Assembly: GCF_019458805.1 (NCBI RefSeq)
Contig: NZ_JAIBOA010000011.1
Span: 62,001 to 126,000 of the forward strand
Length of the DNA stretch: 64,000 bases
DNA from: Actinomadura parmotrematis
GTDB taxonomy: Bacteria > Actinomycetota > Actinomycetes > Streptosporangiales > Streptosporangiaceae
Direction of reading: 5' to 3'
Shown here: one piece after another, positions 50,000 to 59,700 of the stretch
How the letters are laid out: the number at the start of each line of letters is the position of its first letter
Numbering within the stretch: position 1 is the stretch's first letter
The notes under the pieces: generated by a model
The model's input: only the letters and a program-made list of their open reading frames with translations
Databases searched by the model: none
Told to the model about the DNA's origin: nothing
Program-made: the position numbers and the translations under genes

Positions 50000-51438
50000 T
50001 GGCGGACAGGACGGTCCGGCTGGCGTCGGCGACGGGCCGCCGCGTCGTCGTCACGACCGTCCTCGGCTCCGGCGTCGCGTTCCTGGACGGCTCGGTCGTC
50101 AATGTCGCGCTCCCTGCCATCGGCCGCGACCTCGGCGGCGGCCTCGCCATCCTGCAATGGGTCCTCGACGGCTACCTGCTGACGCTGAGCGCGCTGCTGC
50201 TGCTCGGCGGCGCGCTCGGCGACCGCTACGGGCACCGCCGCGTCTTCGGCGCCGGGCTCGCCCTGTTCACCGCCGCGTCGCTGGCCTGCGGCCTCGCGCC
50301 GACGTCGGGGACGCTCATCGCGGCCCGCCTGCTCCAGGGCGCGGGCGGCGCGCTGCTCGTCCCCGGCAGCCTCGCCATGATCGACGCGACGATCGACCGG
50401 GCCGACCGCGGCGCGGCGATCGGCCGCTGGGCGGGGTTCTCGGGCGTCGCGTCGGCGATCGGCCCGTTCCTCGGCGGCTGGCTGGTGGACGCCGCGTCGT
50501 GGCGCTGGGTGTTCCTCATCAACCTGCCGCTCGCCGCCGTCACCCTGGCCACGCTGCGCGGCGTCCCCGAGACCCGCGCCACCGCGACCGGGCGCCTCGA
50601 CGTCGCCGGCGCGATCAGCGTCACCGCCGGGCTCGGCGGCGCCGTCTACGCCCTCATCGAGATCCCCGCGCACGGCTGGACGCCGCTCGCGACGGCCCTC
50701 GCGGCCGCCGGCGCCGCCGGCCTGGCGCTGTTCCCGCTGATCGAGAGCCGCGCCGCCGACCCGCTGCTGCCGCTGTCGATGCTGCGCTCGGTCCAGTTCG
50801 TCGGCGTCAACGCCACGACCCTCGCCGTCTACGCGGCGCTCGGCGGGGCGCTGTTCCTGCTGACGCTGCAGCTGCAGAACTCGCTCGGCTACTCGGCGCT
50901 CGCGGCGGGCGTCGCGACGCTGCCGATGACGCTCATCATGATGCTGCTGTCGAGCCGGATGGGCGCCCTCGCGCAGAAGGCCGGCGCCCGCGTCCCGATG
51001 ACGGCCGGGCCGCTCGTCGCGGCCTGCGGCCTCGCGCTGATGGCGCTGGCCCGCCCCGGCGCGTCCTACTGGACGGGCGTGCTGCCCGGCGTCGTCGTGT
51101 TCGGCCTCGGCATGGCGCTCACCGTCGCGCCGCTCACCTCCACCGTCATGGCGTCGGTGGACGAGGCCCACGCGGGCGCGGCGTCCGGCACCAACAACGC
51201 GGTGTCGCGGCTGGCGAACCTGCTCGCCGTCGCGGTGCTGCCGCTGGTGGCGGGCGTGAACACCGGCGACGGGCCGCTCGGCCCCGGCTACTCGCGCGCC
51301 ATGCTCATCGCCGCCGTCCTCTGCGCGCTCGGCGGCGCCGTCGCCTGGTGCACCGTCCGCCGCTCGGTCCCGGTGCGCCACCACATCCCGGCCGGCCTGC
51401 ACCAGTCCTGCCAGGACCCCGCCACCGTCGCCCGATAA
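49999..51438 (+). CDS. MFS transporter coupled to glutamate decarboxylase
   Basis: A 479-aa DHA2-like major facilitator with about 14 helices: FLDGSVVNVALPAIGRDLGGGLAILQWVLDGYLLTLSALLLLGGALGDRYGHRRVF at the start and GFSGVASAIGPFLGG as motif C. Translational coupling to gadB is unusual, since the common partner is an APC-type glutamate/GABA antiporter. Export of GABA or of another compound is an inference from position. Confidence 0.85.
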   Translation: MADRTVRLASATGRRVVVTTVLGSGVAFLDGSVVNVALPAIGRDLGGGLAILQWVLDGYLLTLSALLLLGGALGDRYGHRRVFGAGLALFTAASLACGLAPTSGTLIAARLLQGAGGALLVPGSLAMIDATIDRADRGAAIGRWAGFSGVASAIGPFLGGWLVDAASWRWVFLINLPLAAVTLATLRGVPETRATATGRLDVAGAISVTAGLGGAVYALIEIPAHGWTPLATALAAAGAAGLALFPLIESRAADPLLPLSMLRSVQFVGVNATTLAVYAALGGALFLLTLQLQNSLGYSALAAGVATLPMTLIMMLLSSRMGALAQKAGARVPMTAGPLVAACGLALMALARPGASYWTGVLPGVVVFGLGMALTVAPLTSTVMASVDEAHAGAASGTNNAVSRLANLLAVAVLPLVAGVNTGDGPLGPGYSRAMLIAAVLCALGGAVAWCTVRRSVPVRHHIPAGLHQSCQDPATVAR

Positions 51439-51512
51439 CCCGGTGCGCGGCGGTCACTTTTGGATATCCTTCGATCGCAGCGAGTAACGATCTTTGCTCG
51501 CGGGCATGACCC

Positions 51513-52289
51513 ATGGGACGGCCGTGGCGTGCGGTGGAGGAGCGGGTGGCAGTGGCGGAGGGGCCGCGCGGTACGCCGCGCCACGTGGCGTGCGTGATGG
51601 ACGGCAACGGCCGGTGGGCCGCGCAGCGGTCGCTGCCGCGCACCGCCGGGCACGAGGCCGCCGAGGCCGCCGTCATCGACACCATCGAGGCCGCGCACGG
51701 CGCCGGCGTCGAGTGGCTCACCCTCTACGCCTTCTCCACCGAGAACTGGGGCCGCCCCGGCGGCGAGGTCGAGTTCCTCATGCGGCTCGCGCGGCGCACC
51801 GTCCGCCGCCGCGCGCTCTTCCTGCACGCGCGGGGCATCCGCTGCCGGTTCCTCGGCACCGGCGACCCGCGCATCCCGCCCGCCCTCGCCCGCGACATGG
51901 CCGACCTCACCGAGCTCACCCGCCGCAACCGGCGGATGACGCTCACCATCGCCCTCGACCACGGCGGCCGCCGCGACATCGTCGAGGCCGCCCGCTCGCT
52001 GATCCGCGGCGGCGTGCCCGCCGACCAGGTCACCGAGCACAGCTTCGCCGGCCACCTCCCGCACCCCGACACCCCGGACGTCGACCTGGTGATCCGCACC
52101 TCGGGGGAGCAGCGCATCTCCAACTTCATGCTCTGGCAGGTGGCCTACGCCGAATGGATCTTCCCGGGGGCGCTCTGGCCGGACTTCCGCGCCGCCGACT
52201 TCCGGGAGTGCCTGGACACCTACCGGCGCCGCGACCGCCGCTTCGGCGGCGTCCGCGCGCCGGCCGCCTCCGGAAAGGGACCACGATGA
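51513..52289 (+). CDS. Cis-prenyltransferase (UppS-like)
   Basis: A 258-aa isoprenyl diphosphate synthase of the Z-type. HVACVMDGNGRWA (catalytic Asp, about residues 24-36), TLYAFSTENWGRP and DLVIRTSGEQRISNFMLWQVAYAEW (about 189-213) are complete. The usual NYGGR motif reads ALDHGGRRDI here, an atypical form. It elongates a polyprenyl diphosphate with IPP. The true housekeeping UppS is probably elsewhere. Coupled (4-nt overlap) to a DUF2236 protein. Start could also be a later GTG. Confidence 0.85.
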   Translation: MGRPWRAVEERVAVAEGPRGTPRHVACVMDGNGRWAAQRSLPRTAGHEAAEAAVIDTIEAAHGAGVEWLTLYAFSTENWGRPGGEVEFLMRLARRTVRRRALFLHARGIRCRFLGTGDPRIPPALARDMADLTELTRRNRRMTLTIALDHGGRRDIVEAARSLIRGGVPADQVTEHSFAGHLPHPDTPDVDLVIRTSGEQRISNFMLWQVAYAEWIFPGALWPDFRAADFRECLDTYRRRDRRFGGVRAPAASGKGPR

Positions 52290-53746
52290 GCCCCGCACCC
52301 GTCCACGACGACCCCGCCGACGTGCTCGGCCCGCACGCGCTGCTCGCCTCCTACTGCGACGACGCCCGGTGGGGCCTCGCGGTCGTCCGCGCGACCGTGC
52401 TGGAGGCCGCGCACCCGCAAATCGGCGCCGCGCTGATCGACAACTCGACCTTCGTCACCCACCCCTGGCGGCGGCTCCGCAACACCCTGCTCAGCACCCG
52501 CCGCATCATGGACGCCGACCCCGACGTCCGCGACCGCGAGGCGGCCCGGCTGAACCGGCTGCACGCCCGCATCTCCGGTACCGACGAGGCCGGCCGCCCC
52601 TACAGCGCGTTGGACGCCGGCGCCCGCGCCTGGGTGGTCGCGACGCTGTTCGAGTCGACGGTCACCCTAGCCCGCCTGAGCGGCGAGTCCCTCGACGGCC
52701 CGTCCATGGAGCGCCTCTACGGCGAGTTCCGCGCGTTCCTCGCCCTGCTGGAGGGGAACGCCGACGCGCTGCCGCCGACGGTCCCCGAGTTCTGGCCCTA
52801 CTACGACGGCATGCTCGCGCGGGGGCTGGAGAACACCGAGGCCATCCGCGTCATCCTCTACAAGCTGTTCGCGCACGTCCCCGCGCCGCCGGTGCTGCGC
52901 GGCCGCCCCGCGGTGTGGGCGGTCGGCCGGGCGGTGGGCGGCCCGGCCGCCGCGATGGTCGTCGTGGCGACGCTGCCGGAGTCCTTCCGGCGGCAGGCCG
53001 GCCTCGCCGACCTGCCCGGCGCGGGCGCGCTGAGCCGCGGCCTGCACCTCGGTACCGGTGTGGCGACCCGGCTGCTGCCGAAGGCATGGACCCGCACCGG
53101 CACCGTCATGGGCCTGCTCGACCCCGAGGGCGAGGAGCTGCCCGCCGTGCTGGAGGCGCTGCGCGGCCGGACGGGCCAGGCCGCCGCGCTGATCCGGCTG
53201 CTCACCCCCGACCGCGCGGACGCCGGCCCCCGCGCCGGGGACGGTCCCGCCGCCCGCTCGGCCGACCGGTTCTTCGCCGAGGTCCTCGACCAGACCGGCA
53301 ACGGCACCCTGGACTGGCCCGACCTCGCCTCGATGGCCCGCGAGATCGCCGGCCGCCTCGACCTGGACGCGGCCGACGAGGAGCGGCTCTACGACGCCTA
53401 CGCCCGCTGGTGGCGCGAGCTGCTCGCGGATCTGGACGCCGACGGCGACGGCCGCATCACGCGGGGGGAGTACGCGGCGGCGGCGTCCTCGCTCGCCGGG
53501 CCCGCCCTCATCCGCCTCGCCGAGGTGCTGTTCGCGACGGCCGACACCGACGGCGACGGCGACATCAGCGCGGCCGAGCACCGCGCCCTGTTCCGCACCG
53601 CCTTCGGCCGCGACCTGGACGGCCGGCCGGACGGGGAGGACGCCCGCGCCCGCTGCTCGCGCGCCGACTTCGTCCGCGACTTCGTGGCGTTCATGAGCGG
53701 GCAGCGGTCCTCGACCGCCTACGACGCGCTGCTCGTCCAGGCGTGA
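52286..53746 (+). CDS. DUF2236 (MpaB/Lcp-like) protein fused to EF-hands
   Basis: A 486-aa protein. Residues about 10-300 are a DUF2236 domain (NSTFVTHPWRRLRNTLLSTRRIM, RLHARISGTDEAGRPYSALDAGARAWVVATLFESTV), the fold of haem-b MpaB-type and latex-clearing-type oxygenases. A C-terminal region (about 330-460) carries EF-hand calcium loops: DLDADGDGRITRGE (about 382-395) and DTDGDGDISAAE (about 421-432), with a degenerate DQTGNGTLDW (about 335). I know of no common DUF2236-EF-hand protein. ATG overlaps the prenyltransferase stop. Calcium control of an oxygenase is inference. Confidence 0.75.
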   Translation: MSPAPVHDDPADVLGPHALLASYCDDARWGLAVVRATVLEAAHPQIGAALIDNSTFVTHPWRRLRNTLLSTRRIMDADPDVRDREAARLNRLHARISGTDEAGRPYSALDAGARAWVVATLFESTVTLARLSGESLDGPSMERLYGEFRAFLALLEGNADALPPTVPEFWPYYDGMLARGLENTEAIRVILYKLFAHVPAPPVLRGRPAVWAVGRAVGGPAAAMVVVATLPESFRRQAGLADLPGAGALSRGLHLGTGVATRLLPKAWTRTGTVMGLLDPEGEELPAVLEALRGRTGQAAALIRLLTPDRADAGPRAGDGPAARSADRFFAEVLDQTGNGTLDWPDLASMAREIAGRLDLDAADEERLYDAYARWWRELLADLDADGDGRITRGEYAAAASSLAGPALIRLAEVLFATADTDGDGDISAAEHRALFRTAFGRDLDGRPDGEDARARCSRADFVRDFVAFMSGQRSSTAYDALLVQA

Positions 53747-53753
53747 CCGGACG

Positions 53754-53786
53754 CCGGTGCGGCACCGCCCGGCGGTGCCGCACCGG
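53754..53786. terminator. Bidirectional terminator hairpin
   Basis: A perfect 16-bp stem (CCGGTGCGGCACCGCC, 53754-53769, with 53771-53786) with a minimal loop lies between the two convergent DUF2236 genes and can end both transcripts. Confidence 0.8.
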
Positions 53787-53789
53787 CCG

Positions 53790-54803
53790 TCACACGAGCG
53801 CGTTCGGGACGGCCTCGACCTCGGCGCGGCTCAGCACCGCGTCCGGGGCGGCGGGCGCGGTCGAGGCGACCGGCTCGGTGGTGCCGCCGGCGACGCGGGC
53901 CTCGGCCTGCCGGTACTCGGGCAGCGGTCCGGTCGCCTCGTGCAGGCCGTTGACCGCCAGCCAGAGCGCGGAGCGGCGGGCGCGCAGCGTCACCGGGTTC
54001 GGCGGCCGGTACATCGCGAGCTTCCGCGCCCACTCGGGCAGCATGTCGCGCGCCGCCCAGTCCATGAACTCGCTGCCGGGCCGCCAGGGCGGGACGCCGT
54101 TGCCGCGCAGGTTCGGTCCGGTGGAGAACGCCTTGATGGGGCTGACGGCGAGGCGCGGCAGGTAGGACTCCAGGCATGCGGCGACCTCGGCCTTGGTGGC
54201 CGGCAGGTCCGTCCCGCCGAGGGCCTCGCCGACGCGCGTGAACTCGCCGTAGTAGCGGTCCAGGCCGGCGCCGCGCAGCGGGCGCCGGTGGTAGCGCTCG
54301 TGCGCGGTCGCGAGGCCCCAGACGACGGTCGCGTAGTTCCAGCGCAGCCACTCGGGGTCGTCGGCGTCGTAGGGCAGCCCGTCCGGGCGCGTCCCCTTGA
54401 TCGTGTGGTGCATGGCCCGGACGGTGCGGGCGAGGCGCTCGGCCGTCGCGGTGGAGCCGTAGGCGGTGCCGAGGAAGAACGACAGCGAGTGCCCGAGGCG
54501 GACCTTGGCGCCCTCCTCGTCGATCGCGCCGGTCGGCACGCCGTCCGCGCGCTCGACGAGGCGCGAGTGGTCGTGCGCCATCCAGCTGATGCTGGGGTCC
54601 AGGCCCTCGATGTAGGCGGCGGCGACCAGCCCGAGGATCACCGTCGGCAGGTGGGAGTGCACGTACCAGACGGCGCTGCCCGGCCCGAACCAGCCCGGGT
54701 CGCCGTCCGGGCCGTCGAACGCCAGGCCGCGGAAGAACCGCGACCGGATGTCGGTGTCGAAGGCGCGCTCGAAGCGCGCCGCGAGGGGGTTGGCTCTGGG
54801 CAT
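53790..54803 (-). CDS. DUF2236 family oxygenase-like protein
   Basis: A 337-aa DUF2236 protein. Typical stretches are GPGSAVWYVHSHLPTVILGLVAAAYIEGLDP, RTVRAMHHTIKGTRPDGLPYDADDPEWLRWNYATVVWGLATAHERYHRRPL and YYGEFTRVGEALGG. It has no EF-hands. The family includes haem proteins that oxidise macrotetrolides or polyisoprenoids; the substrate here is unknown. It starts at ATG 54803 and is divergent from a TetR regulator, with inverted repeats between. Confidence 0.75.
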   Translation of the reverse strand: MPRANPLAARFERAFDTDIRSRFFRGLAFDGPDGDPGWFGPGSAVWYVHSHLPTVILGLVAAAYIEGLDPSISWMAHDHSRLVERADGVPTGAIDEEGAKVRLGHSLSFFLGTAYGSTATAERLARTVRAMHHTIKGTRPDGLPYDADDPEWLRWNYATVVWGLATAHERYHRRPLRGAGLDRYYGEFTRVGEALGGTDLPATKAEVAACLESYLPRLAVSPIKAFSTGPNLRGNGVPPWRPGSEFMDWAARDMLPEWARKLAMYRPPNPVTLRARRSALWLAVNGLHEATGPLPEYRQAEARVAGGTTEPVASTAPAAPDAVLSRAEVEAVPNALV

Positions 54804-54819
54804 GCCGGCACCGGCCCTT

Positions 54820-54870
54820 TCTGGATACGACCGTAGCCAGAGTAAGCATCTGGGTACACTCGTGTCCAGA
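54820..54870. promoter_or_regulatory. Inverted repeats between DUF2236 and TetR genes
   Basis: TCTGGATACGA (54820-54830) and TCGTGTCCAGA (54860-54870) are inverted with one mismatch; a third half-site, TCTGGGTACAC at 54849-54859, makes a tighter dyad with the last. All lie in the 83-nt divergent gap and probably bind the TetR protein. Confidence 0.55.
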
Positions 54871-54886
54871 CTGCTAGGCTGCCTCC

Positions 54887-55513
54887 ATGGCGGACACCCC
54901 GGCGGCGACGCGGTGGGCGGGCGTCCCGGCCGAGCGCCGCCGGGACGAGCGCCGCGAGATGCTCGTCCGCGCCGCCTACGCGCTGTTCGGCGCCGAGGGC
55001 GAGGCGGGGCTCACCGTCCGCGCGGTCTGCCGGGCGGCCGAGCTGCACACCCGCTACTTCTACGAGAGCTTCACCGACACCGCCGGGCTGCTCGCCGCCG
55101 TCTACGACCAGCAGGCGACCGCGCTCGCCGAGGTCCTGGCCCGCGCCGTCGACACCGCCGGCCCGCGCCCGGAGGCCCGCACCCGCGCCGGCATCCGCGC
55201 CGTCCTCGGCTTCATCAGCGACGACCCGCGCCGCGGCCGCGTCCTGTTCGCCGCCGCGCGCGGCAACGAGATCCTCGCCGCCCGCCGCCGCGCCGCCCAG
55301 ACCGCCCTGCTCGACGCCGTCCTCGCCATGAGCCGCGTCGCGGACCCGGGCCCGCCCGCCGTCATCGCCGCCACCATGTTCACCGGCGCCATGAACGAGC
55401 TCGCCCAGCAGTGGGCCGACGGCCGCCTCGGCGACGACCTCGACACCGTCACCGACACCGCCGTCGCCCTCTCCCTGGCCCTCCACGACACCGCCGCCCG
55501 CGCCCTCCGCTAG
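54887..55513 (+). CDS. TetR-family regulator
   Basis: A 208-aa TetR protein: RRDERREMLVRAAYALFGAEGEAGLTVRAVCRAAELHTRYFYESFTDTAGLLAAVYD (about residues 18-74) is the helix-turn-helix domain. The C-terminal domain (about 95-205) is helical and unclassified. It is divergent from the DUF2236 gene with shared dyads, so it most likely represses that gene and itself. Confidence 0.82.
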   Translation: MADTPAATRWAGVPAERRRDERREMLVRAAYALFGAEGEAGLTVRAVCRAAELHTRYFYESFTDTAGLLAAVYDQQATALAEVLARAVDTAGPRPEARTRAGIRAVLGFISDDPRRGRVLFAAARGNEILAARRRAAQTALLDAVLAMSRVADPGPPAVIAATMFTGAMNELAQQWADGRLGDDLDTVTDTAVALSLALHDTAARALR

Positions 55514-55528
55514 ACGACGGCGCCACGG

Positions 55529-56668
55529 TCAGGATTCAGGCGGCTGCACATGCTGGCGCACGGCGATATCGAGTTCCCGCCGCGTCCTCTGCCCAGGCTT
55601 CCGGAAGGTGCGCAGGCGGATACCGAAGGCCAAATCAGTGGACGCCCCTTGCCCACCCCTGACCTTGGCGTAGGCATTCCTCCACGGGGTCGCGAGTCCT
55701 GACGTTCCCGGCCGCTCCTCGGAACCGTGCGCCAACGCCGTCCCGGCAACGGCGGTGGAACGGCGCCTCTTGGGCAGCGCCGCAAGACCAGCGACGAGGA
55801 GCACCGCGACCACGCAGAGCACGCTTTCCAGATTCACGAATCCCGGCACGGCTGCCTTGTGGGTCTTGCGGTCGCTTCGCAACGCCGTCGGATACGCGAG
55901 GCCGGCCGGCACGTTCCCGGCGGACGGGGACGCCGTGGCCGCTGGGCCCGGCGTGGCCGCCGGAGCGATCTGGGGGAGCAGGCCCGCTGCCGAAGACGCC
56001 GGCGGAGTCGTCGAAGGGGCGGAGATGGATGCAGTCGGCTCGGAGATGACCGCAGACGATGCCGACGGGGCGCTAGTCGCATGCGTCGCATGGGGCGTGG
56101 GTTTCGGTGAAGGCTTCGGTGTGGCCGACGGCGACGGCGTCGGCTTCACGGCCGCCAGGGTGACCTTCGCGGTGGACTTCACCCCAGCCGCGCCGGTGGC
56201 CTGGGCACTCGAACTCAGCGTGAACGCCAGAGCCTTCGGGCCGCTCGGCGCGGTCAACGTCACGGGTACGGTGACACCGCCCGTTCCGACGTCGCCGAGA
56301 CTGCAGCGCGCGGTCCCGGTCAGCGTGCAGCGGGCACCGATGGACACCGAGCGGGAATCGACCGTCAGGGTCAGCGTCGCGTTGCGGGCCTGCCCGCCGG
56401 TTGCGGCGACCCAGACCTCGGCTTGCACAGCACGGGTGCCCTTCGCCGAGGCGACCGAACCCTTCACGGTCGTGTGCAGGACGAGGACAGGTGCTCTCGC
56501 GGGCACTGCGGAGGCCGAAGGCGAGGTGGTGGCCGTCGCGGCCGGCGACCCATCGTCCGCCCAGGAGGGACCGGTAGAAATGATCACCATCAGCGGGCTC
56601 AGGAAGGCCAGAACATATAGATACCGTCCGCTCTTCGGCGGACGGCGGCGCACGGCGGTCATGGGCAT
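55529..56668 (-). CDS. Secreted/anchored Pro-Ser-Thr-rich protein
   Basis: A 379-aa protein: signal peptide (about residues 14-37, ending SWA), a beta-rich domain (about 55-170) with one Cys pair (CTLTGTARC), a long Pro/Ser/Thr/Ala stalk (about 175-265), one membrane helix (about 281-300) and a basic cytoplasmic tail. It looks like a cell-surface adhesin-type or envelope protein; no family recognised. The start ATG 56668 has GAGGA at good spacing. It lies downstream of the giant ricin/LamG gene in the same direction, with a strong hairpin between. Confidence 0.65.
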   Translation of the reverse strand: MPMTAVRRRPPKSGRYLYVLAFLSPLMVIISTGPSWADDGSPAATATTSPSASAVPARAPVLVLHTTVKGSVASAKGTRAVQAEVWVAATGGQARNATLTLTVDSRSVSIGARCTLTGTARCSLGDVGTGGVTVPVTLTAPSGPKALAFTLSSSAQATGAAGVKSTAKVTLAAVKPTPSPSATPKPSPKPTPHATHATSAPSASSAVISEPTASISAPSTTPPASSAAGLLPQIAPAATPGPAATASPSAGNVPAGLAYPTALRSDRKTHKAAVPGFVNLESVLCVVAVLLVAGLAALPKRRRSTAVAGTALAHGSEERPGTSGLATPWRNAYAKVRGGQGASTDLAFGIRLRTFRKPGQRTRRELDIAVRQHVQPPES

Positions 56669-56696
56669 GGAGTTCCTCGCATGCGGGGGCGGAGCA

Positions 56697-56733
56697 CCCG
56701 CCGGCGGCCGTCGAGCCGACGGCCGCCGGCGGG
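56697..56733. terminator. Terminator hairpin after the giant gene
   Basis: A perfect 17-bp stem (CCCGCCGGCGGCCGTCG, 56697-56713, with 56717-56733) and a 3-nt loop lie 58 nt past the stop of the 1637-aa protein gene on the minus strand, just before the next gene. It may separate or attenuate transcription between them. Confidence 0.65.
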
Positions 56734-56791
56734 CGGAGAAGAAAGGGGAAATCCCGTTCCCGAGGCGGGAATCTGGACGCCTACCACATGA

Positions 56792-59700
56792 TCACGGGTA
56801 CCTCCAGGTCTGGTCGGGGCCGATGGCGCAGGTGGCGACCTGAAGCTGGACGCCGTTCGCCGTGGTGTTGCCGGGATTGGTGAGGCAGAGCTTGGCGCCG
56901 GCGTTCCAAATCTCCCCGGCGGAGTTGAGGTACCACTGCTGGGTGGCGCTGCTCGACGAGCAGGTGGAGATGACGACCAGCGACTTGTTGGCCGTGCCGG
57001 AGGCGTTGAGGCACTTGCTCTTCCAGTGGATGGTGTGGTCCGGCTTCACCGTCCAGTCCTGGTTGGCGTTGGCGGCTGCTGAGCACGCCGAGATCGCTAC
57101 CTTGTTGCCGTCGGCCTCGGCTCCGTCGCGATTGTCCATGCAGGGCCCGGCCCCGCTCACGAACCGTCCAGTCACGTCCGCCTGCTTGTTCAACGGGTCC
57201 AGCTGGTTCCCCGGGAACAGCCAGGTGTTGTACATGAGGACATTGGCCATGGTGCCGGTGAAGTAGCTCGGGTGTGCGGTGGTATTGCCGCCGGGAGAAT
57301 TCACCCACGCCTTCACTGGGAAGACACCACCGCCGACGTAGACCTGGGGGTCGGAGACGCTGACGGTCGGGTTCAGAGCCATGGCGATCCGCGGGTGATT
57401 GTCGATGAAGAGCGACTGGTTCGCGCCGTCGGTCTCCAGCGTGACGGTATGCCACTGGCCGTCGTTCACCTGCCGGGGGGATGTCATGGGGCGAACCACA
57501 CCGTTCCAGAACTGCGCGTACAGCCTTCCGTCGGTGCCGATGTAAGCGAGAGGCATCGCCGCCGCATTGTTCTTGTCGGGAGTGTCGTGCCCCGTCGATA
57601 GCAAGATGCCGCTAGTGCCGGGTTTGGCCTGGAACTGGAAGGACAGCGTCATCTCCGCCCTGTTCTGGAGCACCCCGTCGGGACCGAGCTTGATCCAGCT
57701 CTTGTCGCCCTCGAACTGCGCGACGCTGAGATGGACCGGGTCAGTCGACGGATCGGTCCAGGACACGTTGTTGAGCACGCCCGGCGTGCCCCCTTGGTCA
57801 CTGGCCTGAGTGGTACCCGGCCCGTCGTGCAGTGACCAGTTGTGCAGCGGCGATGCGAGGTCGTTGTAGGGGCCGAGGGCGATCGACTTGCCGTCGGCAG
57901 CCATCCACAACGAGGTGGCGAAGATGAGGTTGCGCCACCACAGTTCGGTGGTGCCGTCGGCCCGAACGTCGGCCTGGACGAGCTTGGGCAGCCCTGGACC
58001 GAAGGTCCAGCGCTGGTTCGCCCCGCCGTTGCAGTCCCAGATGTCGAGTTGGGCTCCGGCAGCCGAGCCCGGCGCGTCCAGGCAGCGCCCGGAGTTCGGG
58101 TTCTTCAGGCCCCCGTTGTAAACCTGCCACTGCTGGTTCACCGCGCCTGCGACGCACGCGGACAGGTCCACCTTGGTGCCGTTGGCTTTGGCGGACGCTC
58201 CGCCAACGACCTCAAGGCACAGGCCAGTGTCGCCGGCCAGGTTGACGTTGCCATTGCTGTTCAGCGTCCACTGCTGCGCGGGGATCAGGCCGTTGCAGTC
58301 CCAGGCGCGAACGGCGGTGCCGTTGATGTGGGCACCGTCCAGCGCGTCGAGGCAGAGCGGGCCGCCCGGCCGGTCCATCCCCGACTTCAGCGACTTGCTC
58401 GTCCACGGCACGCTGATGGACGTCCAGGTGCCCTGTGTGCCGGGCGGTGAATTGGCGGCGGCGGTGGAGGACCAGAGGGCACCGTCGTCCCGCATCGCGA
58501 ACAGGGTGGTCACGCCTTCCTTCTGGGAGGCGACGATGGTGAAGCGGCTCCACGTACAGGTAGGGCAGTCGTTGTTCGGGTTGTCCGGAGTCTTATCGCC
58601 GGAGTAGGTACCGCTGGAGGAGTCGCCTGGAGAAGCGATGACTCGAGCTTTGTTGTAGTCGGCGAAGGTATTGTTGCTGGAGAAGGCGACCAGCTCGCGC
58701 CCCTTTCCGTCCTCGCCGAGAATGCCGATCAGATCGGGCAGGCGGCTCGGCGCGTCGCCGGTCGCGTTCCCGGCTGCGATAAGCTGGGTCGGGTAGACAT
58801 TACGGAAGTTGCGGTCGCGCAAGTGTTCAGGCTTGAGGTCCAGCTTCATATCGGATGTGGACGACAGGGGATCGGCGCTGTTCGTTCCGTACAGCACGGT
58901 CGCGTATCCCGGCCGTATCGGATCGCCCTGCGGATAGTAGACGGCCACATCCTGGACGTTGTCGTTGGTGAAGTCGCCGTGGAGGGGCTGTGCGCCGTTC
59001 CAATCGTTGACACTGGGAACGGTGTTGTAGCCGGGACCAGTCGCACCGATGTTGACCGGGCTGCTGACATGGCCGCCCGGAACGCCGGAGGCGAGCCATA
59101 GACCGGCGCTCGTCGTAGTCCCGTTCAAGAGGAGGTCGGGCACGTTGTCGCCGTTGATGTCGGCGTCACGGACCGCCGAAGCGGGCGCCTTGACACTGAA
59201 GGTGAAGAGTTGGCCGGAGCGTGAGGAGTCCACTGCCAGTTCGCTGTAGTTGCCACCTGCCGACATCGCCTTGACGGTGAGGGTGTTGGTGCCAACTCGT
59301 GTCAGCGTGATAGGGACGCTCTTCGCCACGTCACCGCTGGGAGCGGTGACGGTGACCGGCGGACCGCTGTTCAACTGGTACACGTACCCGGCCGTGTGTG
59401 CCTCGGTGGAGGAGTAGGCGCAGGCGGATGCGGGCGGATCGGCCAGGATGTCCTGGCACGGCGCGAACTGGAGGTCGACCTGGGCGCCGACGGTACCGAT
59501 GGGCGAGCCGTCCGTGGTCGGCAACTTCACACCGGGCGCGTGCGGAGCACGTGGATCGTAGGTGAATCCGCATGTCGAAGACTTGGGACTGGTGAGCTCA
59601 CCGTCGCTCGTCTGCGCATACCAGGTGAAGGTGTGCGCCGCGCCGTCACTGAACCACGTGCTCTGGATCGTCGACCGCTTGACCGTCGTGGTGAGGGCGG

